Part shown: positions 36,280 through 45,323 of the stretch, piece after piece
How the letters are laid out: each line of letters opens with the position of its first letter
How positions within the stretch are numbered: the first letter of the stretch is position 1
Source: Candidatus Methanoperedens sp.
GTDB taxonomy: Archaea; Halobacteriota; Methanosarcinia; Methanosarcinales; Methanoperedenaceae
Reading direction: 5' to 3'
Assembly (NCBI GenBank): GCA_012026795.1
Contig: VEPM01000013.1
Coordinates: 1 to 64,000 of the forward strand
Length of the DNA: 64,000 nt
Notes under the pieces: generated by a model
What the model was told of the DNA's origin: nothing
The model's database searches: none
What the model saw: only the letters and a program-made list of their open reading frames with translations
Position numbers and translations under genes: made by a program

Positions 36280-36734
36280 AGCCTCACGCCTGTTTTTTTG
36301 AACTCCCTTTCGCTGAAAAGTATGCTGTAATCCTTTATGCCCGTAGCAAGAGAGATCTCTTTTGCTATTTTTTCACATTCCTCGCGCGAGTATGCATGTA
36401 CCATGGTAAAAAGGTTATATTTCCAATCTGAATATCTGGGTCTTTCATAACAATGTGTAACTTCCGGAAAGCCTGCCATTATGGCTCCAAGTTCTTCCAC
36501 TTTTTCATCAGGAACATTCCAGGTGCACATGGCATTAGCCGTTATTCCTATTGCCCTGTGTCCGATCGAAGCGCCAAAACGTCTTATGACACCTTCTTTT
36601 GTCATGTTGTGTACACGCTCAATAACATCTGTTTCAGAAAGCCCGACTTCTTTTGCAATATGCTTGAAGGGTTCGGATACAATTGGAATTCCATCCTGGA
36701 TCGTTTTTAATAATTTCAAATCAATTTTGTCCAT
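36276..36734 (-). CDS. ahbB: Siroheme decarboxylase subunit AhbB-like
   Basis: The 152-residue Lrp/AsnC-like protein has an HTH-like N-terminus (VGLSETDVIERVHNMTKEGVIRR) and the RFGASIGHRAIGITANAMCTWNVP and VTHCYERPRYSDWKYNLFTMVH segments of AhbB. With AhbA it decarboxylates siroheme to didecarboxysiroheme in alternative haem synthesis. The tail of this class is not a transcription factor. Its place before sirC and hemA supports the call. AhbA is not in the window. Confidence 0.88.
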   Translation of the reverse strand: MDKIDLKLLKTIQDGIPIVSEPFKHIAKEVGLSETDVIERVHNMTKEGVIRRFGASIGHRAIGITANAMCTWNVPDEKVEELGAIMAGFPEVTHCYERPRYSDWKYNLFTMVHAYSREECEKIAKEISLATGIKDYSILFSEREFKKTGVRL

Positions 36735-36851
36735 GTTATATCAGATGAGTTATTTTAGAAATATTCATATATATGTTCATTGTTATGTTCATTGCTTACG
36801 TGTATGGATAGGAAATAAATCAACTGAATATGTAAATGTAGATACTTTAAT

Positions 36852-37217
36852 ATGATAGATATTAAAAACGTTTTAGAAGTAATAAATGAGGTGCTTGTTT
36901 TGCCAATAGCGGTTATTACTTTTTTTCTATTGATTTATATAGTAATATATTTATGTAGGAAAGATCCTGATGTGATCAGGTCAAGAATTTTCTTAAAATA
37001 TAATGAAATTAAAAAGGCTTTTATTTTGTTTGCAGCATTTGCCTTTATATTAATCTTACATGTATCTTTAATATATGTGCCACATTTTTTTTCACTGGAT
37101 TATTCCTTTATTAAAGATTTACAACGGATTTTTGGATTGGTTCTTATTTTAATAATGATAACTTTTGTGTATATTATATTTGGAACTGTTCGAAAATCAA
37201 ACGAAATTGTTAAATGA
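36852..37217 (+). CDS. Small three-helix membrane protein
   Basis: The 121-residue protein has hydrophobic helices at about 13-34, 52-75 and 92-112 and few charged residues otherwise. AT-rich codon use stands out from neighbouring housekeeping genes. No family was recognised. Confidence 0.55.
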   Translation: MIDIKNVLEVINEVLVLPIAVITFFLLIYIVIYLCRKDPDVIRSRIFLKYNEIKKAFILFAAFAFILILHVSLIYVPHFFSLDYSFIKDLQRIFGLVLILIMITFVYIIFGTVRKSNEIVK

Positions 37218-37237
37218 TCAATAAATTTCTGATTGCA

Positions 37238-37396
37238 TCATCTGTTCATCCTGATATTTATGTTCTTCCAATCATCACCAACCCCGCGAAGGGTTTCAAT
37301 TGAGCCTTTGAACATCCCGCACAGGATTTTTTTAACAAAATCATTCATAGGTATTTTTTTCCCGTCAATCTCGAGAACCATTTCTATATCTTCCAT
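37238..37396 (-). CDS. Small conserved archaeal protein
   Basis: The 52-residue product reads MEDIEMVLEIDGKKIPMNDF at its start and has LRGVGDDWKNINIRM near its end, a pattern familiar from short conserved methanogen proteins of unknown function. The longer open frame upstream runs antisense into radC and is spurious; the ATG at 37396 has GGAG 7 bases before it. Confidence 0.65.
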   Translation of the reverse strand: MEDIEMVLEIDGKKIPMNDFVKKILCGMFKGSIETLRGVGDDWKNINIRMNR

Positions 37397-37496
37397 ATTC
37401 TTTCTCCATACCCAATATGTGAGATTCTTAATATAGTTCTGTTGTTTGACCCTTGTTCGGGAAGATTTTAGAAGTATGAAAATAATTATACGGGCC

Positions 37497-38183
37497 ATGC
37501 AGGAATACAAAATAAGGATCCATGATCTGCCAAAGGACGAAAGACCACGCGAGCGGCTCATAAAGAATGGCGCTTCGGCATTGAGTGATTCGGAACTTCT
37601 TGCAATAATATTGAGGACAGGTTCAAAGCAGGAAAACGTCATAAACCTATCCCAGAGAATTTTAAAGGAATATAACATTAAACAGCTCTCACAGATCAAT
37701 TTAAAGCAATTGATGAAAGTCCATGGGATCAAGGAAAGTAAGGCTGCACAGATCGCAGCCTGTTTTGAGATCGCTCGGCGCCTGGAATCTTTCAAAGATG
37801 AGGACAAGCAAAAGATCAACTCCCCTGAAGATGTTTACAGGCGGATATATCCAAAAATAAGGGAGCAAAAAAAGGAACTTTTCATCGAAATTTGTCTTGA
37901 TACAAAGAACCAGATCATCAAAGAGGAGACTATTTCGATAGGTTCTTTAAATGCCAATATCGTTCATCCAAGAGAGGTTTTCAAGCTTGCACTGGCAGAA
38001 TCCGCAGCGCATATAATTGTGGTTCATAATCATCCGTCCGGGGATCCGACGCCAAGCCGGGAGGACATTGAAATTACAAAGAAACTCGTTGAGACCGGGA
38101 ATATAATGGGGATCACTCTTCTTGACCATGTGATAATCGGGGATGGAAGGCATTTCAGCATGAAAGAAGCCGGGCATATATAG
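37497..38183 (+). CDS. radC: RadC-family JAB-domain protein
   Basis: The protein begins KIRIHDLPKDERPRERLIKNGA, continues with a helix-hairpin-helix-like segment (LMKVHGIKESKAAQI) and ends with a JAMM metalloprotease-like motif HNHPSGDPTPSREDIE. RadC proteins were once linked to DNA repair, but their activity is uncertain. The start is placed at the Met that precedes the conserved region; ATG 37476 and a TTG at 37446 are alternatives. mobA follows 4 bases later. Confidence 0.9.
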   Translation: MQEYKIRIHDLPKDERPRERLIKNGASALSDSELLAIILRTGSKQENVINLSQRILKEYNIKQLSQINLKQLMKVHGIKESKAAQIAACFEIARRLESFKDEDKQKINSPEDVYRRIYPKIREQKKELFIEICLDTKNQIIKEETISIGSLNANIVHPREVFKLALAESAAHIIVVHNHPSGDPTPSREDIEITKKLVETGNIMGITLLDHVIIGDGRHFSMKEAGHI

Positions 38184-38187
38184 GGAA

Positions 38188-38802
38188 ATGAATATGGCAT
38201 ATTCTGCAATTATCCTTGCCGGAGGAAAAGGAAAACGTATGGGTTACCGGGAAAAGGCTCTTATGGCCATTAATGGTAAACCCCTTATCAGCTATGTTAT
38301 CGAGAGCCTTGAAAAGGCTGTTGACAGCATTATAATTTCCGTTCGTGATAAAGCACAGGGAAAAATGCTGGATTCAGTGTTGCCAGGATACACTTACGCA
38401 TTTGATGAATATGAAAACACAGGTCCTCTTGCGGGAATACTTTCAGGGCTTACGATTTGCAAAGATGAATTTTGTTTTATCGCTGCATGCGACATGCCTT
38501 TTATAAATGAAAATGTAATAAAGCTGCTTTTTAAGTCCTGTGAGAATCACGATGCAGCCATCCCGCGCTGGGAAGATGGTTTTCTTGAACCCCTGCATTC
38601 TGTCTATAAATGCAAACCCATGATATTTGAGACAAATAAAGCTATCAGGAAGGGAGAGAAAATAGTTCTTGCTCCGATTCGAAAATTAAAGGTCAATTAT
38701 GTGGAAATGGAAGATATCAGGAAAATCGACACGAATTTAAGAACATTTATCAATATCAATACCCCAGAAGAGATGGATATAATTAAAAATTTATCCTCTT
38801 AA
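38188..38802 (+). CDS. mobA: Molybdenum cofactor guanylyltransferase
   Basis: MobA attaches GMP to molybdopterin. The 204-residue protein has the nucleotidyltransferase loop LAGGKGKRMGYREKALM, the central ACDMPFI and a C-terminal NINTPEEM. It is the first of three Mo-cofactor genes (mobA, fdhD, mobB) on this strand, which would equip formate dehydrogenase or related molybdo/tungsto-enzymes. Confidence 0.93.
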   Translation: MNMAYSAIILAGGKGKRMGYREKALMAINGKPLISYVIESLEKAVDSIIISVRDKAQGKMLDSVLPGYTYAFDEYENTGPLAGILSGLTICKDEFCFIAACDMPFINENVIKLLFKSCENHDAAIPRWEDGFLEPLHSVYKCKPMIFETNKAIRKGEKIVLAPIRKLKVNYVEMEDIRKIDTNLRTFININTPEEMDIIKNLSS

Positions 38803-38845
38803 CTTACTAAAATATATCATCTTAACCAAATAAATAATCTTAGCA

Positions 38846-39598
38846 ATGTATACGAAAAATTATCCTGCACTTGATCTGAAATGCGGTGTACAGCATGAAA
38901 AAATCCATACAGTAGCTATAGAGAGTACGATTGAGATTTTCATAAATAAAATTCCGATCGCCTCAATACTTGCTACACCTGAAATGATAAAAGAGCTTGC
39001 TATCGGGTATCTTATATGCGAAGGACTTGTAAAAGATCCGGATAGCATAAAAGATTTTAAAATGGACGGGAACAGGATATATGCCGCAATAGAAGAGAAC
39101 GAGCATATTGAAATCTGGCGTGAATTAAGGTCATCGGGCTGCGTTGGTGTACGATGGGAAGAAAATGAAAATATCTCCGTTAATTCCGATGCAAAATTCA
39201 GCATGGATATAATTGGGAAAAGTCTCAGATTCCTGGAATCTGATATATACAGGGAAACGCGGGGGACACATGCAGCCTGCCTTATGAATGCCAGGGGTGA
39301 ATGCGTGGCAAAAGCGATAGATGTGGGAAGACATAACGCTTTTGACAAGGTCGTAGGATATGCATATATGAATGGGATTGATGTAAGGGAGCATTTCATC
39401 ATATCAACCGGACGCCAGTCTGCAGGAATGATATTAAAAGCCGCAAGGGCCGGGATTCCCCTTGTTGCCACAAAAACCGCACCGCTTAATTCAGGCATTG
39501 ATGCTGCCCTTCAGACCGGTGTTTGCCTTGTTTGTTTTGTTTCGAATGATAAAATGTCAGTTTTTTCACACTATGGGAGGCTTTTATTCCACCTGTAA
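38846..39598 (+). CDS. fdhD: FdhD sulfurtransferase for formate dehydrogenase
   Basis: FdhD carries sulfur from a cysteine desulfurase to the molybdenum/tungsten cofactor of formate dehydrogenase. The 250-residue protein has LAIGYLICEGLV, then SSGCVGV (Cys99), AACLMNARGE, DVGRHNAFDKV and STGRQSAGMI. The E. coli enzyme has a CxxC pair; here the second Cys is replaced (Val102), leaving a single Cys. mobB overlaps its 3' end. Confidence 0.92.
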   Translation: MYTKNYPALDLKCGVQHEKIHTVAIESTIEIFINKIPIASILATPEMIKELAIGYLICEGLVKDPDSIKDFKMDGNRIYAAIEENEHIEIWRELRSSGCVGVRWEENENISVNSDAKFSMDIIGKSLRFLESDIYRETRGTHAACLMNARGECVAKAIDVGRHNAFDKVVGYAYMNGIDVREHFIISTGRQSAGMILKAARAGIPLVATKTAPLNSGIDAALQTGVCLVCFVSNDKMSVFSHYGRLLFHL

Positions 39599-40059
39599 TT
39601 TGTATCGTGGGAAGCAGCAAAACCGGAAAAACAAGGTTAATGGAAGAATTGATAAAAGAATTGAAAGTCCGGGGTCTGCGGGTAGGCACCTTAAAATATC
39701 ACAAACATGGTGATTTTGAAATGGATGTTGAGGGCAAGGATACATGGAAATATGCCCTGGCCGGGGCTGATACTGTTGCTATATCCTCATCTGTGAAATT
39801 TGCACTTATCAAAAATGAAAATGTCACGACTGATATTGATGAGATTTGTAAAAACTATTTTGGCGACACGGATGTTGTTCTGGCAGACGGGTTCACTCAA
39901 TCCGATAAGCCACGGATAATCGTAGTGGAAAAAGAGAGGGATGCAACAATTTTCGAACGCGGATGCAGGGTTATAGCGGTTACGGATGAAAAAATCAACG
40001 ATATGGATATTATTATAGAAAAAGTGCTTGAATTCCTGGATCGTACAGAGTCAAAATAA
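39586..40059 (+). CDS. mobB: Molybdopterin-guanine dinucleotide synthesis protein MobB, probable ATT start
   Basis: MobB is a small P-loop GTPase-like protein that assists MobA. The frame reads (start)PPVICIVGSSKTGKTRLME with the P-loop GSSKTGKT, exactly how MobB normally begins, and ends with FLDRTESK. The first codon in that position is ATT at 39586, 5 bases after a GGGAGG site; the nearest standard start, a GTG inside the P-loop strand at 39607, would delete the beta strand. It overlaps the fdhD stop by 13 bases. Confidence 0.85.
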   Translation: MPPVICIVGSSKTGKTRLMEELIKELKVRGLRVGTLKYHKHGDFEMDVEGKDTWKYALAGADTVAISSSVKFALIKNENVTTDIDEICKNYFGDTDVVLADGFTQSDKPRIIVVEKERDATIFERGCRVIAVTDEKINDMDIIIEKVLEFLDRTESK

Positions 40060-40094
40060 TATATATTATTCAGGTTCATTTAAGGTTTAACAGA

Positions 40095-41051
40095 TCAACA
40101 ATTCAGCGATTTCTGATTTCTATACCACTCGATCGTGTTCTTCAGACCTTTATTCATATCATATTCCGGTTTAAACCCGATCTTACTTATTTCTGTAATA
40201 TCAGCAACGCTATGCTTGATATCCCCGCTTCTTTCTTTTTCATGTATGATAGTTGATTTTGATCCTGTTTGCTTTATAATCTTTTCTGCTATTTCATTAA
40301 TTGAAGTGGCAATGCCATTAGCAACATTAAATGTCTTCCCGTCTCCCTTTGACATCACTAATTCATTTGCATGAACAACATCATTGACAAAAACAAAATC
40401 ACGCGTCTGCATTCCATCACCATAAATCCGGATTTCCTGATTCTTCAAAGCCCTTTGTAAAAATATGGGGATTGCAGCAGCATATGGCGATGTCGGGTCC
40501 TGTCTGGGGCCGTAAACGTTAAAATAGCGCAAGGAAGTGGTTTTTAATCCATATTCTTCAAAATATATTCTTGCAGCATATTCACAATCAAGCTTTGAAA
40601 TGGCATAAGGAGATTTTGGAACAGGGATCATACTCTCTTTTTTGGGAAGCAACGGCGAGTCACCATAAACTGCTGCCGATGATGCAAGGATCACTTTTTT
40701 GACATTTCCGGATATGGCTGCCTCCAGGATATTGAATGTGCCTATAGTATTGATCTCAATTGTCCTGGCAGGATCTTTCATGCTCTCAACAACAGAAACA
40801 AGAGCAGCTTCATGGAAAATGTAATCAATGCCTGTTATTGCTTTTTCCAGCAATTCCCTGTTCCTGACATCCCCTTCTATCAATTCAAAGTTATTATTTT
40901 CTAAAAAAGGAGAAATATTTCCTTTCTTGGTATTGATATCATAGGTCGGGTCAAAATTATCAAGGCAGATTGTTTCATATCCGCATTCAAGCAAATGCCG
41001 GATGATATGTGAACCGATGAACCCGGCTCCACCTGTTACAAGACATTTCAT
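40095..41051 (-). CDS. NAD-dependent sugar-nucleotide epimerase (UDP-glucose 4-epimerase-like)
   Basis: The 318-residue short-chain dehydrogenase has TGGAGFIGSHI at the start, the SSAAVYGD motif, and the catalytic SPYAISKLDCEY (YxxxK). Family members interconvert UDP-sugars for surface glycans. The substrate is open: UDP-glucose or UDP-GlcNAc/GalNAc epimerase. It is convergent with mobB. Confidence 0.88.
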   Translation of the reverse strand: MKCLVTGGAGFIGSHIIRHLLECGYETICLDNFDPTYDINTKKGNISPFLENNNFELIEGDVRNRELLEKAITGIDYIFHEAALVSVVESMKDPARTIEINTIGTFNILEAAISGNVKKVILASSAAVYGDSPLLPKKESMIPVPKSPYAISKLDCEYAARIYFEEYGLKTTSLRYFNVYGPRQDPTSPYAAAIPIFLQRALKNQEIRIYGDGMQTRDFVFVNDVVHANELVMSKGDGKTFNVANGIATSINEIAEKIIKQTGSKSTIIHEKERSGDIKHSVADITEISKIGFKPEYDMNKGLKNTIEWYRNQKSLNC

Positions 41052-41178
41052 TGCTGTTAAAGATGGAGTGGATATTATTTATATATAATCTTTGAAACTG
41101 TTTGGATCTGAACATAGTAGAATAATATTAATATGCGTATGCTCTCAGTAATTGCCTGAAAAAATATGAGGATAGAAA

Positions 41179-42117
41179 ATGAGTTCAAAAAAAAGGAATA
41201 CTAAATTAAAGAAAGCCGAAAAGAAATCTTCTGTTATTTCAAGTATTTATGTTGTAATCGGTATATTCATACTTCTTGTCCTGGTTTATTATTTTATCCC
41301 GCAGGGAAGCGATAAATGGGCTGTGAGTGATAAAGGAATTCTCTCGTATCCTGAAAACAGGGGCAAGGTTGATGTCAAAATCCTGGAAACCGAACCAGGA
41401 CCTGATTATATTCTCAAAAACATTTCTTTCTCGAGCAAGGATTATAATGTCGAAGGACTCCTTCGCATTCCTGTTGCAGGAAAAAAAGTACCAGGAGTTG
41501 TGATCCTGCCCGGAGCAACTGTCCCGAAGGAAGGAACACAAACTCTTGCCGATATTTTTTCCAGTATGGGATATGCAAACATCGGTATCGAGCAGCGAAA
41601 CCGTGGTGGGGTGGATACGAATTATGATTATGGTCTCTGGAAAAAGGAATTAGAACCTGTAGAACATAAAATGGTATTTGATGCTCTGCGGGCTGTGGAT
41701 GTGTTAAGGCAGGAGCCGTCGATCGACCCTGATAGGATAGCAATCGTGGGTGAAAGCAATGGAGGGCGCTTTGCGATAATTGCAACGGCAATTGACCCTG
41801 GAATTTCCGGGGTGATCGGGATCAGCACAAGCGGTTATGACATCGAGTCACAAATTAATGATATCAGGGATGAGAATATCATAAGATTCTTTCGCTCAAT
41901 TGATCCTGGAACCTATCTTGGGTTTATTCCCCCAAGAAAATTTGTGATGATCCATTCTGTAAATGACACAATCATTCCTGTACAGCTTGCCCGGAAGACA
42001 TTTGAGAAAGCTAACGAGCCAAAGCAGTTTTACACTGTAACCACCGGAACCCACGGATACAGCGAAGGAATGAAAGAGCCGCTGGAGAATGAATTAAAGA
42101 GTATGTTCAAGGAGTGA
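41179..42117 (+). CDS. Membrane-anchored alpha/beta hydrolase
   Basis: The 312-residue protein has a lysine-rich N-terminus and one membrane helix (about 20-42). The alpha/beta hydrolase domain has the nucleophile elbow GESNGG (Ser nucleophile) after DPDRIAIV, a later Asp in HSVNDTIIP and His in TTGTHGYS, giving a complete triad in S9-peptidase-like order. It would hydrolyse esters or peptides on the outer face. The TGA stop lies inside the right end of the neighbouring IS605-type element. Confidence 0.87.
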   Translation: MSSKKRNTKLKKAEKKSSVISSIYVVIGIFILLVLVYYFIPQGSDKWAVSDKGILSYPENRGKVDVKILETEPGPDYILKNISFSSKDYNVEGLLRIPVAGKKVPGVVILPGATVPKEGTQTLADIFSSMGYANIGIEQRNRGGVDTNYDYGLWKKELEPVEHKMVFDALRAVDVLRQEPSIDPDRIAIVGESNGGRFAIIATAIDPGISGVIGISTSGYDIESQINDIRDENIIRFFRSIDPGTYLGFIPPRKFVMIHSVNDTIIPVQLARKTFEKANEPKQFYTVTTGTHGYSEGMKEPLENELKSMFKE

Positions 42118-43206
42118 ACTGCTCCCCGCTAAAGCTGGGGAGCTTCCTGCTTCATTGCTTCTTTATTGAGATTGCTCAGGCAGGCTTGAAATTTCTGCTT
42201 TGGACTTTGTTAAATTAATTAACTGTGACCATCCTGCATCGTATATGGATTTAGCAAGATGATGATTCTGTAACATGTTTTGTACTTGTAAATCCTCAAA
42301 TACAATATGATCATATTTCTTAACAAGATTTTTACTTAATTTTTGATTGAAATCCTTCCTTTGATTCCTGATTCTTCGATGTACTTTTGCTACTATGATT
42401 CTCTGATTATCCCGGTTCTTTGAACGAAGTTTCTTTTTTGATAGATGTATCTGTTCCCTTGATAGTCTTTTTTCAGATGCTCTTAGAAATTCAGGTGGTT
42501 CTATCTGTGTCCCATTGCTCATTGTTACTATGGAACTCAATCCGACATCAATTCCTGTTTTGGTCTTGATCTCAACAGGTATTACGGGTATATCGATTTC
42601 ACAGGAAAAAGTAACATACCATTGGTCAATATCCTTCTTGATCGTACAGGTCTTGATCGTTCCTTCGATTGCTCGATGTAATATGATCTTGATAGCTCCG
42701 ATTTTCGATAGGTTGGGTTTCCCGTCTTTAAATCCAAAGCCGGATTGTGGATATGTGAAACTATTATACCTATTCCTTCCCTGAAATCGAGGATAACCGA
42801 AGCCATTAAAGAAATTCTTGAAACTTCTGTCCACCCGTTTCAGGACATTTTGGAGAACTTGGGAGAATACATTTTTCTGGAAGTCTGTCTTTGATCCTGA
42901 CAGGCTATTAGCCTGATCATAATAATTTAACCATTATAGTTTTCCCCAGGGAGTTATACTAAATGTTCTTTCCAGTTCGTTAAGTTCTGCTTGCCTCTTT
43001 CGTTCTTATAGAGAATCATTATAGAGGTGTCTGCATGTAGAAAGTGTTCTATTCAGGGTTACTTCTTGGTTTTTAGTAGGGTATATTCTGAATTGAAACG
43101 TTTTCTTCATACTTACTCTGAACAATCTTTATATGTCTTTGATACTATATATCAGTATGCCTAACCCTTAAATCTTATTCTGAACAAATACTTTTTTGGG
43201 TTAGGT
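42112..43206 (-). mobile_element. Degenerate IS605-family (IS1341-type, tnpB-only) element
   Basis: The element consists of a tnpB pseudogene bracketed by terminal hairpins. The right end, on the minus strand, is GAAGCTCCCCAGCTTTAGCGG continuing to GGGAGCAGTTCAC (about 42114-42146), the classic tnpB right-end hairpin. The left end has an 8-bp CCTAACCC/GGGTTAGG stem (43160-43167 with 43198-43205). No tnpA is present. It sits between a hydrolase and agmatinase. Confidence 0.75.
42163..43110 (-). pseudogene. tnpB RNA-guided nuclease pseudogene
   Basis: One frame reads MKKTFQFRIYPTKNQEVTLN at the start, through NYYDQANSLSG, to the RuvC-I region TGIDVGLSSIV and RuvC-II VFEDLQVQNM. It is interrupted by two TAA codons (near the ends of NDSL and WGKL). 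After SKAE the sequence jumps to a short tail, so the zinc ribbon and RuvC-III are deleted. It cannot make an active nuclease. The longest open part (42163-42834) would give 223 residues. Confidence 0.88.
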
Positions 43207-43279
43207 ATTACAATTTCAAGGGGTACGATTCATCTCAACTCTAAAGATATCGAGTTTTCTCTACACCTTGACCCCGACG

Positions 43280-44146
43280 CTATAAGTATAAATGCGCTTT
43301 TGCGCTGGCAGCGATAAAATCACGCACAAGCTTTGCGCCAAGTACTGCCGTCCCACCTGAATCATAAGCAGGGGCGATCTCGACAAGGTCAAAACCCACA
43401 ATCTGGGGTGCAAGGCATGATATTACATCCCTGACATCACGCGGTGTTATCCCGTACGGCTCCGGGGTGCCAAGAGCAGGCGCATAAGCAGGATCGATCG
43501 CATCCATATCTATAGACAAATAAACAGGCCCCCTGATATAATCGCGAAATTCTGAAACAGTTTTTTCAATGCCGTTTGAATAAACATCTTCCGCCGTGAA
43601 CATATTTATTTTATTTTCACGGACATACTCATATTCTTCCCGGGTTCCGCTCCTTATCCCTATTGAAACATATTTATGTGTCAAATCATCAATGACATGC
43701 TTTGATATGCATGCATGGCTGTTCTTCTCACCGTGAAATTCATCTCTCAGATCCATATGCGCATCAAGGACCACGAATCCCAGTTCCGGATATTTATTTT
43801 TACAGGCTTTTACAAACGGGTATGAAAGGGAATGTTCCCCTCCAAGCATTACAGGGATCTTCCCGTCGCTGACATATTTATCTGCATATTTTGAAATCAC
43901 AGAAAGCGTATCATCGATATTTTCAGCCACTTCAAGGTTGCCAGCATCATGGATGTCCGCATCTGTAAGGTCAAAACCAAAAAAACTGCTATAAGTCTCA
44001 AAGTTATATGATGCTGCCCTCATTTCGTCAGGCGCAAACCTGCTCCCGAGCCTGAAACTTGAGGTACCGTCAAACGGCACCCCGCAAATCACGTAACGGG
44101 CTTTTTCGTAATCGGAATCGGCATCAGCAAAAAAAGCCTGATGCAT
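43280..44146 (-). CDS. speB: Agmatinase (ureohydrolase)
   Basis: The 288-residue enzyme hydrolyses agmatine to putrescine and urea. Manganese ligands are in GGEHS, VLDAHMDLRDE and SIDMDAIDPAYAP. It starts 1 base after the aIF5A stop on the same strand. That pairing makes biological sense: aIF5A carries hypusine or deoxyhypusine, whose aminobutyl group derives from polyamine. Confidence 0.95.
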   Translation of the reverse strand: MHQAFFADADSDYEKARYVICGVPFDGTSSFRLGSRFAPDEMRAASYNFETYSSFFGFDLTDADIHDAGNLEVAENIDDTLSVISKYADKYVSDGKIPVMLGGEHSLSYPFVKACKNKYPELGFVVLDAHMDLRDEFHGEKNSHACISKHVIDDLTHKYVSIGIRSGTREEYEYVRENKINMFTAEDVYSNGIEKTVSEFRDYIRGPVYLSIDMDAIDPAYAPALGTPEPYGITPRDVRDVISCLAPQIVGFDLVEIAPAYDSGGTAVLGAKLVRDFIAASAKAHLYL

Positions 44147-44533
44147 TTAAGTACGGATGTCTATTTTCATTTTACCCATGGCGACCAGATATGAAACATC
44201 TTTTCCAGCTTCAATCAGTCCCTTATATTCTTCGGGTATTTTGAGTTCCAGTGTGGAATAGTCGGCGTTATCCATTATCTGGCATATATCGCCTTTTATA
44301 GCCAAGACCTGTCCATTCTTCCTTTCTACGACAGGGACATACGTCTTATCCGTAACTGGCTGCACGATTGAGCGTTTTGTACCGTCAAAAATACCTATGG
44401 CATCGATCCTTGCTTTTGCCGAGCCATGTTTTCCCGTTTTTGCATGAGAAATGCTTTTGATGACACAGGGTTCATCATCAATTAAGACATATTTTCCTTC
44501 TTTTAATGTCCGAACTTCAACTTGATCCTTCAT
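44147..44533 (-). CDS. eif5A: Translation factor aIF5A
   Basis: The 128-residue factor has the N-terminal SH3-like domain with the hypusine loop SHAKTGKHGSAKARI (modified Lys35) and a C-terminal OB domain. It rescues ribosomes stalled at proline stretches. Its gene is divergent from rnp3 and directly followed by agmatinase; an AT-rich promoter region lies between 44534 and 44672. Confidence 0.97.
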   Translation of the reverse strand: MKDQVEVRTLKEGKYVLIDDEPCVIKSISHAKTGKHGSAKARIDAIGIFDGTKRSIVQPVTDKTYVPVVERKNGQVLAIKGDICQIMDNADYSTLELKIPEEYKGLIEAGKDVSYLVAMGKMKIDIRT

Positions 44534-44672
44534 TGTTAATCTCCTTTCCTCATGATAGCTTCTTATATATTAAACCTTTCTAAAAGTATATATTTATTTT
44601 TATTAGTATATTCATACTCTTGAGACTTAAATAACATAACTATATCACTTTTAAGTATTATTAAGCCGGATA

Positions 44673-45323
44673 ATGTCGCAGTTTGACTCTAAATTCTATG
44701 ATTTTTTCACGCATCCCGATAGCCCCGAACCAATGGTAACACTTGCAAAAAAGTATGGCTATTCAGGAATAGTTGTTACGAACCTGAAAGTCAATGACAT
44801 AATTCTTCCGGATGATTTTTCCATATACAAAGGTGTCGAGATCAGGACAAAGTCATCAAGGATCAGGGAAGAAATAAAGAAATATAGGGACTCAAATATT
44901 ATTTCCATAGTCAGGGGGGGAGAAGAAGACATAAATCGTGCATCTCTTGAATCAGATGGTCTTGACATACTTTTACAGCCATCTGAATTTAATAACGTAC
45001 TTGCTAAAGCTGCGAGTGATAATTCCATAGCTATCGGATTCAATCTTGGTTTACTCATCAGGCAAAGAGGAGATGCGCGGATAAAGGAATTAAAGAATAT
45101 GAGGATAATTCTTAAACATGCAAGGAAATACAAGCTCAAAATGATCCTCACAAGTGATTCCGGTTCAATCTATGATCTTCGCTCCCCCAGGGAAATGGTT
45201 GCAATTTCAAGCCTTTTCGGGATGACACCTTCCGAAGCTATTGATGCAATGAGTGCGACACCGGAAAGCATACTTCGAAGAAAAAGCCCCGATTATATTA
45301 AGGAAGGCATCGAAATAATATGA
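44673..45323 (+). CDS. rnp3: RNase P protein subunit p30 (Rnp3)
   Basis: The 216-residue protein is the archaeal Rpp30 homologue, a TIM-barrel subunit that binds the RNase P catalytic RNA with Pop5. Recognisable parts are KKYGYSGIVVTNL, the KGVEIR strand, the NLGLLIRQRGDARIKEL segment and DLRSPREMVAISSLFGMTP. It opens a long operon. Its stop overlaps the rnp2 start (ATGA). Confidence 0.93.
   Translation: MSQFDSKFYDFFTHPDSPEPMVTLAKKYGYSGIVVTNLKVNDIILPDDFSIYKGVEIRTKSSRIREEIKKYRDSNIISIVRGGEEDINRASLESDGLDILLQPSEFNNVLAKAASDNSIAIGFNLGLLIRQRGDARIKELKNMRIILKHARKYKLKMILTSDSGSIYDLRSPREMVAISSLFGMTPSEAIDAMSATPESILRRKSPDYIKEGIEII

Noticed and set aside
37397-37819. N-terminal extension of the frame ending at 37238
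   Set aside because: It runs antisense through radC. Only the last 52 codons, with their own ribosome site, look like a protein.
38860-39498. 212-codon frame antisense to fdhD
   Set aside because: fdhD on the other strand has clear family motifs; this is a shadow.
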